64,000 bases of DNA from Xanthomonas campestris pv. badrii (GTDB lineage Bacteria > Pseudomonadota > Gammaproteobacteria > Xanthomonadales > Xanthomonadaceae): NCBI RefSeq assembly GCF_012848175.1, contig NZ_CP051651.1, forward strand, positions 4,041,501 through 4,105,500, in the 5' to 3' direction. A program made the position numbers and the translations under genes. A model generated the notes under the pieces. The model worked only from the letters and a program-made list of their open reading frames with translations, was not told the DNA's origin and did no database searches. The first letter of the stretch is position 1. Every line of letters starts with the position of its first letter. Below, in pieces: positions 26,538-35,354 of this stretch.

Positions 26538-28710
26538 GCAGGCTCAGCTCCACTGTCCGCGGCAGGCCCAGAATGACCTGCCCGGGATAGAACACGTCTG
26601 CCCACTGCACGTAGTTGGTGTTGAACAGATTGTCCGCGTGCAGCGACAGCGAGACCTCCGAACTCACATCGTAGGTGGCGTACGCACTGGTCAAGGTGTA
26701 CGACTCCAGGCGCAGCGTGTTGGCGAGGTTTCCATAGCGCGTTCCGACATGGCGCACCGAGGCACCCAATTCCAACGGCAAACCGGCAACGTTTCTCACG
26801 CTGGTCCAGGCATTGAACACCGACTTGGGGACATTGGTCGGGCGGTTGCCCGAGGCATCCAGGCCGCTGTTGCTGTCGATGAACTGCGCGTACTCGGCAT
26901 CGACGTAGGCGTAATTGGCATTGGCACTCCACTGCGATGTGAGCTGCGCATCGATGCTGAGTTCGAACCCGCGCGAGGTCTGCCGGCCGATGTTGCTGAG
27001 CGCATCCTGCGCCGTCAGCGCCAGGATGTTGTTGCGCTTGATGTCGTACACCGCCAGCGTACCGCTCAGGCGTTGATCGGCCATGGCCGCCTTGATGCCT
27101 ACTTCCGCCTGCCGCGATTTGCTCAATGCAAAATCCTGTCCCGCATTGACGATGAAGATATTGGAGCCAGCCGGATCGGTGGCGGTGGTGTAGGACGCAT
27201 AAGGGGTGATGGCCGGGGTGAGCGCATAGACCAGACCAACGCGGCCATTGGCCGGGCGGTAGGTGCGCGAGAAACTCGATGCTGGCTGAAACTCGCCATC
27301 CGGGCCGAAATTCTTGCGGTCCAGATCCAGGTATTCGTAGCGCCCGCCGAGCACCAGCTTGGCCTTGTCGGTGACGTCCAATGCGTCTTCGAAGAACAGC
27401 GCGGCATTGGTCCAGGTGGTGGGGCTGCGCCGCCGCACCCGCTCGCCGAACGTGCCGGTTGGGTCCCGCGTGTCCAACGCCACGCTATCGCCATCGGGGA
27501 AACCGCGGTTCCTGACGAAATCCAGGCGGCTGTAATCCAGGCCCACCACCAGGCGATTGTTCAAACCTGCAATGCGGTGGTCGAAGGTCGCGCTGGTCTG
27601 ATTCCCCCATAGCGCCTGATCGTGATACACGAAGAAGCGATCGCGGTCGATCAGGTTCGTCTGCGCGTTGTAGCTGTAACTCTCCGAGTTCAGCCAACGC
27701 CGATCGGCATGAAAGTAGTAGGCCATGTTCTGCAAGGTGACGGCGTCGGAGACCTTCCACTTCAGATACGCCTGCGGCCACACCTGACGCGAGTCGATGC
27801 TGGCATCGGCCACGTTGTAGTTGTTGCGGCGGGTGGCGCCATCGACGACCTCGCCGTTGGGCGCGCGCAGGATGCCGTTGATGGGGTTGCGCGCCACATC
27901 GGCCGGCACCAGCGGTGTGCCGAAGTAGGTCGACGGCTGGTCCTTTGCGTAATCCAGCGAAAATTGCGCACTGATGTCTTCGCGCGGATGCCAGAGCAGC
28001 GACACGGTGGCATTGAGCGCGCTGGAATCGGCGCCGTGCACATAGCCATCGGAAGACACCCGGCTGATGTCGGCGCGGTACGCCCAGTCGTCGTTGATGC
28101 CGCCACCGGCACCGACGCCGAACACCCGGCCGCCGTAGCTGGACGCGCCCAGCAGCGCTTCGTATTGCGCGGGCCCGAAGGTCGGCGCCTTGTTGGTCAC
28201 GTTGACCGCGCCGCCCACCGCCCCCTGGCCGTAGATCACCGACGCCGGGCCTTTCAACACTTCGACCGATTGCAGGTTGAAGGTGTTCTGCGGCCGGTTG
28301 GTCATGTTCGACGGCCCCAGATACAGGCCGTTGTGCAAGATGGTGATCTGCCCGTCGGTGAAGCCGCGCATCGAGAACGTCGCCGGATTTCCCGGCGAGC
28401 CGCCGGTGTTGATGCCCGGCAGGCTCTCGGCGGCCTTTTCCACGCTGCGCAGGCCGCGCGCGTCGATCGCAGCCGCGTTGATCGCATCCAGCGTCCCCGG
28501 GGTCTCACGTGCAGACAGATTGAGCCGGCTGCCGGTTGGGGTGAACTGCTCCAGCGAACGCAGGCGCCCGCTCACCACCACCTGGTCCAGCGTGGTCGCC
28601 TGCGTGGCTTGCGTTGTCTCTGCCTGCTGCGCGCGTGCGGTACCGATACAGCCCAGTGCAGCGGCGATTGACAAGGACAGCAGCGTGGCTTGCGTGCACG
28701 TCATGCGCAT
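26524..28710 (-). CDS. TonB-dependent siderophore receptor
   Basis: 728 residues. A signal peptide (to about residue 28, ending TARAQ) is followed by a TonB-box-like TLDQVVVSG, a plug with GLRSVEKAAESLPGINTGG, FSMRGF and VEVLKGPASVIYGQGAVGGAVNVTNKAP, and a 22-strand type barrel ending in LSLHARF. This is the FhuA/FpvA-type siderophore receptor arrangement. It would import a ferric siderophore. It is the middle gene of DUF3088 - receptor - PepSY. No Fur box was seen upstream of the operon; the divergent GlxA-type regulator may control it. Confidence 0.92.
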   Translation of the reverse strand: MRMTCTQATLLSLSIAAALGCIGTARAQQAETTQATQATTLDQVVVSGRLRSLEQFTPTGSRLNLSARETPGTLDAINAAAIDARGLRSVEKAAESLPGINTGGSPGNPATFSMRGFTDGQITILHNGLYLGPSNMTNRPQNTFNLQSVEVLKGPASVIYGQGAVGGAVNVTNKAPTFGPAQYEALLGASSYGGRVFGVGAGGGINDDWAYRADISRVSSDGYVHGADSSALNATVSLLWHPREDISAQFSLDYAKDQPSTYFGTPLVPADVARNPINGILRAPNGEVVDGATRRNNYNVADASIDSRQVWPQAYLKWKVSDAVTLQNMAYYFHADRRWLNSESYSYNAQTNLIDRDRFFVYHDQALWGNQTSATFDHRIAGLNNRLVVGLDYSRLDFVRNRGFPDGDSVALDTRDPTGTFGERVRRRSPTTWTNAALFFEDALDVTDKAKLVLGGRYEYLDLDRKNFGPDGEFQPASSFSRTYRPANGRVGLVYALTPAITPYASYTTATDPAGSNIFIVNAGQDFALSKSRQAEVGIKAAMADQRLSGTLAVYDIKRNNILALTAQDALSNIGRQTSRGFELSIDAQLTSQWSANANYAYVDAEYAQFIDSNSGLDASGNRPTNVPKSVFNAWTSVRNVAGLPLELGASVRHVGTRYGNLANTLRLESYTLTSAYATYDVSSEVSLSLHADNLFNTNYVQWADVFYPGQVILGLPRTVELSLHARF

Positions 28711-28749
28711 TCTCCAGATAGGCAGGTGGGGAGGGCCGGCGCGCGCGTC

Positions 28750-29100
28750 TCAGCGTTGCCGCGCAACGCCGAAACGCTGCGAGAGGTAGGCGCGGATGGC
28801 GGCCTCGTCGTCGATCACGCGGTAGTGCCCAACCGGTTTGCTGGCGGCCGCCGCGGCATCGGCGGCGGCCAGCACCAGCACCGGCAGCGACTGGTGCTGC
28901 TCGCCCAGCAGATCGACCAGCACCTGCCTGGGCCGCGGGAACGCCAGCCGCCGGATCTCCAGCCCATCGGCAATGGCCGGGGCGAGGCTGAGCAAGCCTT
29001 CGATGGCAATGCAGTCACCGCAGTAGAAGGGGCCATCGCCATCGACCGTAAATGCGGCCTCGGCCAGGAATAAGGTGTCGCACATCAACGGGTTACTCAC
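28750..29100 (-). CDS. DUF3088 family protein
   Basis: 116 residues. It shows the DUF3088 pattern: DTLFL at the start, FYCGDCIAIEGLLS, RRLAFPRPRQVLVDLLGEQHQSLPVLVLA and GHYRVIDDEAAIRAYLSQRFG. The fold is probably thioredoxin/glutaredoxin-like, and the YCGDC pair is suggestive of a redox or metal site, but function is unknown. It is the first gene of the siderophore-receptor operon, 39 bases before the receptor start, and diverges from the GlxA-type regulator. Confidence 0.85.
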   Translation of the reverse strand: MSNPLMCDTLFLAEAAFTVDGDGPFYCGDCIAIEGLLSLAPAIADGLEIRRLAFPRPRQVLVDLLGEQHQSLPVLVLAAADAAAAASKPVGHYRVIDDEAAIRAYLSQRFGVARQR

Positions 29101-29199
29101 CGATCGCTCTCCAGGGGAAGGTGCAAACCGGCCAATGGCTCAGTTCGCATGACAAAGACCATGTGCCCATGTTGCGCAGCAGCAGGCGATGGGTGAAAG

Positions 29200-29213
29200 T
29201 GGCGTAAACGCCA
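29200..29213. promoter_or_regulatory. Palindromic site in the GlxA/DUF3088 divergent region
   Basis: TGGCGT and ACGCCA are exact inverted repeats with a 2-bp centre (AA), 15 bases before the start of the GlxA-type regulator. It may be an autoregulatory operator or a translational stem; evidence is position and symmetry only. Confidence 0.35.
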
Positions 29214-29228
29214 TCTATCGGTCATTTC

Positions 29229-30239
29229 ATGCCAACTTCCAGACGCCGCGCACGTCGCGATGGGTTACCGCCACTGGTGGTGGTGGTGGCGTACGACCAG
29301 CTGGGCTTGTTCGAATTCGGCATCACCACCGAAATCTTCGGATTGCCGCGCCCGGAAGTGGGCCCGGGCTGGTACCGGTTCGCCATTGCAGCGGCCGAGC
29401 CCGGCCCGCTGCGCGCGCTGGGTGGGCTTCGCCTGGAGGTGGACGGCGGACTGGATCTTCTCGACGCTGCACACACCATCATCGTTCCCAGCTGGAGGGA
29501 TACCAGTACGCCGGCACCGGGTGCGCTGATCAAGGCGTTGCAACGTGCGCACAAGCGAAAGACACGGATCGTGTCGATCTGCGCCGGCGCCTTCGTGCTG
29601 GCCCAGGCCGGTCTGTTGCACGGACGCAGGGCCACCACGCACTGGCGCAACGCCGAGATGCTGGCCAACCATTACCCGCAGATCACCGTCGAGCCAGGCG
29701 TGCTCTACGTCGATGAGGGCGACATCCTGACCTCGGCCGGCAGTGCCGCCGGCATCGATCTATGCCTGCATATCGTGCGCGCCGACTTCGGCCCGGCGGT
29801 GGCCAACCAGGTCGCCAAACGGCTGGTGATGCCGGTACACCGCGACGGCGGGCAGGCCCAGTTCATCGACCGGCCGGTGCCGCCGATCCACGAAAGCGCC
29901 CGGCTTGGGCCGCTGCTGGACCGCATCGCGCAGGATCTCACCGCCAATCACAGCGTCGATGCCCTGGCCGACGCCGCCGGCATGAGCCGCAGGACCTTCC
30001 TGAGGCGGTTTCAGGCCACCACCGGCATGTCGCCGGGCAAGTGGATCGTCAACGAGCGCCTCAACCGGGCGCGCGAGATGCTGGAAACCTCCGGCGCCGA
30101 CATCGAGCAGATCGCAACGCGCTGCGGCTTCGGGTCGACCGAAACGCTACGGCATCACTTCCGACGTGCGCTTGCGTTATCGCCAACGCAATACCGGCGT
30201 GTATTCGCCGGGCATCGCGGCGCCGGCGAGGCGCCCTGA
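29229..30239 (+). CDS. GlxA-type transcriptional regulator (DJ-1/PfpI plus AraC domains)
   Basis: 336 residues. The N-terminal DJ-1/PfpI-like domain (VVVVAYDQLGLFEFGITTEIFGLPR; IVSICAGAFVLAQAGLL with the nucleophile-elbow Cys) spans about 15-190. The C-terminal AraC/XylS helix-turn-helix pair (VDALADAAGMSRRTFLRRFQATTGMSPGKW; DIEQIATRCGFGSTETLRHHFRRALALSPTQYRRVF) spans about 230-330. It resembles FtrA/GlxA activators. It is transcribed divergently from the siderophore receptor operon, which is its most probable target. The effector is unknown. No clear Shine-Dalgarno precedes ATG 29229. Confidence 0.9.
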   Translation: MPTSRRRARRDGLPPLVVVVAYDQLGLFEFGITTEIFGLPRPEVGPGWYRFAIAAAEPGPLRALGGLRLEVDGGLDLLDAAHTIIVPSWRDTSTPAPGALIKALQRAHKRKTRIVSICAGAFVLAQAGLLHGRRATTHWRNAEMLANHYPQITVEPGVLYVDEGDILTSAGSAAGIDLCLHIVRADFGPAVANQVAKRLVMPVHRDGGQAQFIDRPVPPIHESARLGPLLDRIAQDLTANHSVDALADAAGMSRRTFLRRFQATTGMSPGKWIVNERLNRAREMLETSGADIEQIATRCGFGSTETLRHHFRRALALSPTQYRRVFAGHRGAGEAP

Positions 30240-30293
30240 GCGCATGCAATCATCGAGCGCAGCAAGGAGCGGCCACCGCGCGCGCGCAGCGTC

Positions 30294-31055
30294 TCACACC
30301 TTGGGTGGCGCGGAGCTGACGTATTTTTCGCGACGGATCTGCGCATTGGGCAGGCCGGCGGCCTTCAATGCCTCGGCACAGGTGTCCACCATGTCCGGGT
30401 TGCCGCACAGGTAGGCGATATCGCCATCGGCCGCCGGCGCGAACTCGGCCAGATGCTGTTGCACATAGCCGTGGCGCACATCGGCATGCGGCTGGGCAGG
30501 CAACTCGCGCGAGAAGCACGGCACATAGCGGAACTGTGGGTGCGCATCGGCGAACGCCCGGAAATCCTCGCCGTACAGCAGCTCGGCCGGGGTACGCGTG
30601 CCCTGCAGCAACACCACCTGCACACCGCGGGTGGCGATTGCCTCGGCCAGCAACGGCAGCATCGAGCGGTACGGGGTGACGCCGGTTCCGGTGGCGATCA
30701 GCAGGTAGCGCCGGTTCTGGTCGCCTGCCTGCAGGCAGAAGCGGCCATACGGGCCACTGGCCTGTAGCGGGTCGCCGATCTGCAGGCCTTCGAACAGCGC
30801 CGTGGCCGAGCCGCCGGGCACGAAGCTCACCGCGATGTCCACCGCCTCGCCCGGTCCCAGCGCGTGGTCGTGGATGGTCGCCAGCGAATAGCTGCGCTTG
30901 GTTGGCGTGCCATCGGCAGCGGCGAAATGGATCTGGATGAACTGCCCGGGCTGGAAATCCAGCGGCTGTCCGTCATCACGCACGAACTGGCAGTGGGCCA
31001 CGGTGGGCGCAAGCATGCGCCGGTCGACAAGCTTGAGGGGGAATTGAACGGGCAC
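30294..31055 (-). CDS. fpr: Ferredoxin/flavodoxin-NADP reductase
   Basis: About 253 residues. Start is uncertain: GTG 31055 gives MPVQFPLKLVDRRMLAPTV, which fits the family N-terminus; ATG 31016 is an alternative. FAD-binding RSYSLATIH, the NADP-binding GTGVTPYRSML and the C-terminal YLCGNPDMVDTCAEALKAAG plus REKYVS are clear. It transfers electrons between NADPH and ferredoxin or flavodoxin in the cytoplasm, supporting radical and oxidative-stress enzymes. The gene is monocistronic, divergent from an ABC exporter gene and convergent with the GlxA-type regulator. Confidence 0.9.
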   Translation of the reverse strand: MPVQFPLKLVDRRMLAPTVAHCQFVRDDGQPLDFQPGQFIQIHFAAADGTPTKRSYSLATIHDHALGPGEAVDIAVSFVPGGSATALFEGLQIGDPLQASGPYGRFCLQAGDQNRRYLLIATGTGVTPYRSMLPLLAEAIATRGVQVVLLQGTRTPAELLYGEDFRAFADAHPQFRYVPCFSRELPAQPHADVRHGYVQQHLAEFAPAADGDIAYLCGNPDMVDTCAEALKAAGLPNAQIRREKYVSSAPPKV

Positions 31056-31103
31056 GAACGTATTTGGGACAGTCTGTGATCGGGGCAAGCCCCCACGGGC
31101 TTC

Positions 31104-31109
31104 TATAAT
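31104..31109 (+). promoter_or_regulatory. Consensus -10 TATAAT for the YadGH-type exporter operon
   Basis: A perfect TATAAT sits 49 bases before the TTG start at 31158. No good -35 is found at 16-18 bp. On the opposite strand TATTAT overlaps it and could serve fpr, so this is a divergent promoter zone. Confidence 0.45.
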
Positions 31110-31157
31110 AACGGGCTGCAACTCGCTGCGCCGTGACCCTGGCGCGAAGGATCCTGC

Positions 31158-32153
31158 TTGAATTCCCCATCTCCCGGTACGCCCGCCCTGCGCGTGTGCG
31201 ACCTGCGCAAGACCTACGACAACGGCACCCAGGCGCTCAAGGGCGTGTCGCTGGACGTGGTGCCCGGCGACTTCTTCGCCCTGCTCGGCCCCAACGGTGC
31301 CGGCAAATCGACCCTGATCGGCATCATCAGCTCGCTGGTGAACCTGTCCGGCGGGCAGGTGGAAGTGTTCGGCACCGACCTGGTCTCCCATCGCAGCGAG
31401 ACGATGCGCCTGATCGGCCTGGTGCCGCAGGAAATCAACTTCAACCTGTTCGAAAAACCCTTCGACATCCTGGTCAATTACGCCGGTTTCTACGGCATGC
31501 CGCGCAGCCAGGCGCAGGCCCTGGCCGAAGTGGAACTGCGCCGCGCGCATCTGTGGGAAAAGGCCCAGGTGATGAGCCGCACGCTGTCCGGCGGCATGAA
31601 GCGTCGGCTGATGATCGCCCGCGCCATGATGACCCAGCCGCGCCTGCTGATCCTGGACGAACCCACCGCCGGTGTGGATATCGAGATCCGCCGCGACATG
31701 TGGCGCGTGCTCAAGGACATCAACGCTGCCGGCACCACAATTATCTTGACCACCCATTACCTGGAAGAAGCCGAGCACCTGTGCCGCAACCTGGCCATCA
31801 TCAACCACGGCCAGATCGTCACCCAGGGGCCGATGCGCGAGCTGCTGGCCAAGCTCGACGTGGAAGGCTTCCTGTTCGACATCGACGGTGAACTGCCCGC
31901 CCAGCTGCCGGCGATCGAAGGCACCACGCTCACCGCCATCGACGGCCACACGCTGGATCTGGACATGCCGCGCGCGATGGACCTCAACCGCGTGTTCGCC
32001 GCGCTGGGCGATGCCGGCATCCGGGTGCGCTCGATGCGCACCAAGAGCAACCGGCTGGAAGAATTGTTCGTTCGCCTGACCGGGCCCGGCGAGAGTCCTG
32101 CCGCCCCGGCCCCTGCTGCAGCGGCGCCCGCGCGCCCGGCAGGTCACCCATGA
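31158..32153 (+). CDS. ABC exporter ATP-binding protein, YadG-like
   Basis: 331 residues starting with TTG 31158, supported by AAGGA 6 bases upstream. Walker A is LLGPNGAGKSTLIG, the signature LSGGMKRRLMIARAMM and Walker B LLILDEPTAGVDIE. A C-terminal extension of about 80 residues ends in a Pro/Ala-rich tail. It energises the YadH-like permease, to which it is joined by the overlap ATGA at 32150-32153. The substrate of YadGH-type exporters is not established. Confidence 0.93.
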   Translation: MNSPSPGTPALRVCDLRKTYDNGTQALKGVSLDVVPGDFFALLGPNGAGKSTLIGIISSLVNLSGGQVEVFGTDLVSHRSETMRLIGLVPQEINFNLFEKPFDILVNYAGFYGMPRSQAQALAEVELRRAHLWEKAQVMSRTLSGGMKRRLMIARAMMTQPRLLILDEPTAGVDIEIRRDMWRVLKDINAAGTTIILTTHYLEEAEHLCRNLAIINHGQIVTQGPMRELLAKLDVEGFLFDIDGELPAQLPAIEGTTLTAIDGHTLDLDMPRAMDLNRVFAALGDAGIRVRSMRTKSNRLEELFVRLTGPGESPAAPAPAAAAPARPAGHP

Positions 32154-32962
32154 GTCCCTCGGAGCCGTCGATGTCCGCCACGTCCGCAACACCCCGCCAG
32201 CGCAACTGGATCGCGCTGGGCACCATCGTGCGCCGCGAAGTGCAGCGCATCCTGCGCATCTGGGGCCAGACCCTGGTGCCGCCGGCCATCACCATGACGC
32301 TGTACTTTTTGATCTTCGGCGGGCTGATCGGCTCGCGCGTGGGCGACATGGGTGGCTACAGCTACATGCAGTTCATCGTGCCGGGCCTGGTGATGATGAG
32401 CGTGATCCAGAACAGCTACGGCAACATCTCCTCCAGCTTCTTCGGCGCCAAGTTCGGCCGCCATGTGGAAGAGCTGCTGGTCAGCCCGATGCCCAACTGG
32501 GTGATCCTGTGGGGCTATGTGTCCGGCGCGGTGCTGCGCGGCGTGATGGTGGGCGCGATCGTGCTGATCATCGCGATGTTCTTCACCCCGGTGCGCATCC
32601 CGCATCCGATCGTCACGCTGACCACGGTGCTGCTGGGCGCGACCATCTTCTCGCTGGCCGGCTTCGTCAACGCGGTGTACGCCAAGAAGTTCGACGACGT
32701 GGCGATCGTGCCCACCTTCATCCTGACCCCGCTGACCTACCTGGGCGGCGTGTTCTATTCGGTCAAATTGCTGCCCGGCTGGGCCGAGGCGGCTACCCAT
32801 GCCAACCCGATCTTCTACATGGTCAACGCCTTCCGCTACGGCCTGCTCGGCAGCTCCGACGTGCCGATCTGGGTGGCCTACGCACTGATGCTGGGCTTTG
32901 TCGCGGTGCTCAGCGCGCTGGCGCTGTGGCTGCTGCGGCGTGGCGTGGGGTTGCGGGGTTGA
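32150..32962 (+). CDS. ABC-2 type permease, YadH-like
   Basis: 270 residues with about six membrane helices: LVPPAITMTLYFLIFGGLIG, FIVPGLVMMSVIQNSYG, GVMVGAIVLIIAMFF, LLGATIFSLAGFVNAVYA, IVPTFILTPLTYLGGVFYSV and ALMLGFVAVLSALALWLL. The ABC-2 block SSSFFGAKFGRHVEELLVSPMPNW is clear. It is coupled to the ATPase upstream and its stop overlaps the ketopantoate reductase start (TGATG), so the metabolic gene is in the same transcript. Confidence 0.93.
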   Translation: MSPSEPSMSATSATPRQRNWIALGTIVRREVQRILRIWGQTLVPPAITMTLYFLIFGGLIGSRVGDMGGYSYMQFIVPGLVMMSVIQNSYGNISSSFFGAKFGRHVEELLVSPMPNWVILWGYVSGAVLRGVMVGAIVLIIAMFFTPVRIPHPIVTLTTVLLGATIFSLAGFVNAVYAKKFDDVAIVPTFILTPLTYLGGVFYSVKLLPGWAEAATHANPIFYMVNAFRYGLLGSSDVPIWVAYALMLGFVAVLSALALWLLRRGVGLRG

Positions 32963-33906
32963 TGGCCATGCGCATCCTCATCCTGGGCGCCGGCGGCACC
33001 GGCGGTTATTTCGGCGGGCGGCTGGCGCAGGCCGGTGTGGACGTCACCTTCCTGGTACGCGATGCACGCGCGGCGCAGTTGCAGGCAGAGGGCTTGCGCA
33101 TCCGCAGCCCGCTGGGCGATGCACAGATGCCGGTGGCGCAGGTGACCGCGCAAGACTTGCCGGCGCTGGTGGCGCAACAGCCATTCGACCTGGTGATGCT
33201 CAGCTGCAAGGCCTACGACCTGGACAGCGCCATCGAGGCGATTGCGCCGGCGGTGGGCGAGCACACCACGGTACTGCCGATCCTCAACGGGCTGCGCCAT
33301 TACGCGGCCCTGGACGCACGCTTCGGCGCCGCACGCGTGCTGGGCGGGCTGTGCTTCATCAGTGCGACCAAGGGTGAACACGGCGAGATCGTGCACCTGG
33401 GCAAGCCGGCGGCGATCACCTTCGGCGAGCGCGATGGCAGTGCGGCGTCTGCGCGGGTGCAGGCCTTCGCCGCCGCCTGCACGCAGGCTGGCATCGACCA
33501 CGTGGCCAGTCCCCAGATCGCGCAGGAGCAGTGGAACAAGTACAGCTTCCTCACCGCGCTGGCCGCGGCCACCTGCCTGATGCGCGCACCGGTCGGGGCA
33601 ATCGTGGCCACCGATGACGGCCGCGCCCTGATCAACGGCCTGTACAACGAATGCCTGTGGGCGGCCGATGCGGCCGGCCAGCCGATCCCCGAACCCGCGC
33701 GTGCAAAAGCATTGCAGACGCTGTTGCAGGTGGATTCGCCGCTCAAGGCCTCGATGCTGCGCGACCTGGAAGTCGGCCAGGACGTGGAAGCGGCGCAAAT
33801 CGTCGGCGACATGCTGGCGCGCGTGCGCGAGACCGGGCGCAACGCGCCACTGCTGATGGCCGCCAACGTGCATCTGCAGGCGTATCAGGTGTTGCGGCAT
33901 CGTTAG
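32962..33906 (+). CDS. panE: 2-dehydropantoate 2-reductase (ketopantoate reductase)
   Basis: 314 residues from ATG 32962 (ATG 32968 is possible). The N-terminal Rossmann motif is ILGAGGTGGYFGGRLA; the catalytic Lys region is EQWNKYSFLTALAAATCLMRAPVG and the C-terminal helical domain includes SPLKASMLRDLEVGQDVEA. It reduces ketopantoate to pantoate with NADPH for pantothenate and CoA synthesis. Coupling to an ABC exporter (TGATG) is unusual and probably reflects an inherited operon. Some members of this family act on other 2-keto acids. Confidence 0.92.
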   Translation: MAMRILILGAGGTGGYFGGRLAQAGVDVTFLVRDARAAQLQAEGLRIRSPLGDAQMPVAQVTAQDLPALVAQQPFDLVMLSCKAYDLDSAIEAIAPAVGEHTTVLPILNGLRHYAALDARFGAARVLGGLCFISATKGEHGEIVHLGKPAAITFGERDGSAASARVQAFAAACTQAGIDHVASPQIAQEQWNKYSFLTALAAATCLMRAPVGAIVATDDGRALINGLYNECLWAADAAGQPIPEPARAKALQTLLQVDSPLKASMLRDLEVGQDVEAAQIVGDMLARVRETGRNAPLLMAANVHLQAYQVLRHR

Positions 33907-33926
33907 GCGGCTGTGCGTGCGCATCG

Positions 33927-34467
33927 CCCCCATCCGCCCTTCGGGCACCTTCCCCCGCAAGCGGGAGAAGGACGTGGTCGCTACCGCCGCAAGACTGGCC
34001 GAACGGCCTGCCGCTTGGACCGGCAGATCCCTTCCCCCGCAAGCGGGAGAAGGTGGTGCGAAGCACCGGATGAGGGCGCGCTTGCTTGGCGTCGCCCGCG
34101 CACCGCCACAGCAACCTGCTGGCCACTCCGCCACTTGCTCCCCGCAGATCCCTTCTCCCGCATGCGGGAGAAGGTGGCGCGAAGCGCCGGATGAGGGCGC
34201 GCTTGCTTGGCGTCGCCTGCGCACCGCCACAGCCCCCCGGCCACTCCGCCGCTTGCTAACCGCAGACTTCTTCTCCCGCAAGCGGGAGAAGGTGGCGCAA
34301 CGCGCCGGATGAGGGCCCGCACGCTCGCCGTCGCCTTCACGCCGCCACATCCACCGTCTTGCCATTCCACCACCCAGCTCCGGTAGATCCTTCTCCCGCA
34401 TGCGGGAGCCGATAGACCCCTTCTCCCGCAAGCGGGAGAAGGTGGCGCAACGCGCCGGATGAGGGCG
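33927..34467. repeat. Cluster of family B palindromes, about 540 bp
   Basis: Six related stems (CCTTCTCCCGC/GCGGGAGAAGG or close variants) lie at 33948-33971, 34030-34053, 34152-34175, 34268-34292, 34389-34408 (right arm altered) and 34419-34442. Most are followed by a second small stem of the GGCGC-GAA-GCGCC type, GGATGAGGGCGC and about 70 bp of similar sequence (TTGCTTGGCGTCGCC...CACCGCCACAG). Spacing of the middle copies is about 116-122 bp, so they form a degenerate tandem array. The first copy is inverted. The whole 33907-34545 interval holds no supported gene. Confidence 0.85.
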
Positions 34468-34545
34468 TGTTTGCTTGGTATAGCCTTCGCACCGCCGCGA
34501 CGCCACGCACACGATGCTCTGCATCCCTCCATCGCCGTCATCATC

Positions 34546-35061
34546 ATGAAGCTGCTCAGCCACCTGTTCCGCGCCGGTCATTTCGTGATCCTGGCGTTCT
34601 TCGCACTGTGCGCGGCGGGTTTGGTGACGATGGCCGGACTGGAGCTGTGGCATGGCTTCACTCCCGGCGGCGGCATGGTGGTCCGCGACCGCTTCAATGT
34701 GGTGCTGGAGGCCATCGGCCTGCTCACCGTGGCGCTGGTGACGCTGGAGCTGGGCCAGACCATCTTCGAAGAAGAGATCCTGCGCGACGTCAAGGTCAGC
34801 GGACCCACCCGTGTGCGCCGTTATCTGTCGCGCTTTTTCGTGGTGATCGTGATCGCGCTGGCGATCGAAACGCTGGTGTCGATCTTCGAGCTGATGCACG
34901 ACGACCCGGCCAAGCTGCCATACGCCGCCGCGGTAGGGATGTGTGCGGCGCTGCTGCTGATCGCCTGGGGCGTGTTCGTCAAGCTCAATCGCAGCGCCGA
35001 AGAACTCGAACCCGAGTCGATGGAAGAAACCAAACGCGAAGACCGCGAGGTGCAGGAGTAG
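34546..35061 (+). CDS. PsiE-like inner-membrane protein
   Basis: 171 residues with four hydrophobic segments at about 10-30, 55-75, 95-115 and 125-145 and an acidic, charged tail (EELEPESMEETKREDREVQE). The block LEAIGLLTVALVTLELGQTIFEEEIL followed by RRYLSRFFVVIVIALAIETLVSIFE fits the PsiE (phosphate-starvation-inducible E) family layout. Function of that family is unknown. The gene follows the repeat array and precedes pectate lyase by about 290 bp, so it is probably transcribed on its own. Confidence 0.65.
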   Translation: MKLLSHLFRAGHFVILAFFALCAAGLVTMAGLELWHGFTPGGGMVVRDRFNVVLEAIGLLTVALVTLELGQTIFEEEILRDVKVSGPTRVRRYLSRFFVVIVIALAIETLVSIFELMHDDPAKLPYAAAVGMCAALLLIAWGVFVKLNRSAEELEPESMEETKREDREVQE

Positions 35062-35322
35062 GACATTCAGGACTCAGCTGCGCAGGCGGTGCGCGCATTG
35101 CCAGGCGAGACCCTCGACAAACCCGTGCGCCAGGGTCGACGCATGTACGCGATCACGCACCCCTGTCGCGTGCAGCGAACTGCCTGCATCCAGATTCTCT
35201 GCCGTGGCCCCGGCGACGCCGTAAGAGGCTGAATACGCCCAATTCGGGTGCTAGAGTCCGCTTGTTCAGGCTGTCATCACTTGAACATAACGACTCCTCC
35301 ATCGACCTATTCCCGCTTGGAT

Positions 35323-35340
35323 ATCCCCGGCGGGGATTTT
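35323..35340 (+). terminator. Short hairpin with T run upstream of pectate lyase
   Basis: ATCCCC (35323-35328) and GGGGAT (35332-35337) form a stem with a 3-nt loop followed by TTT. It lies only 15 bases before the pectate lyase ATG and 260 bases after the PsiE-like gene. It could end the upstream transcript, attenuate the lyase message or shape its leader. The rest of 35062-35322 shows only a weak promoter candidate (TTGTTC 35262, CATAAC 35286). Confidence 0.4.
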
Positions 35341-35354
35341 CCTTAAAGCCCTCC

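Noticed and set aside
28711..29228. Fur box upstream of the siderophore-receptor operon
   Set aside because: No GATAAT-type 19-bp palindrome could be found by eye in the divergent region or directly before the receptor gene.
30294..32192. Minus-strand frame of 632 codons extending fpr upstream across the YadG-like gene
   Set aside because: Only the last about 254 codons match ferredoxin-NADP reductase; the rest is antisense to an ABC ATPase gene.
33948..34442. Possible CRISPR array (regularly spaced palindromes)
   Set aside because: Repeat units diverge, the intervening sequences are similar rather than unique, spacing is about 120 bp and no cas genes are near.
35062..35354. HrpX PIP box upstream of pectate lyase
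   Set aside because: No TTCGC-N15-TTCGC pair was found; only partial TTCGG-like pieces.
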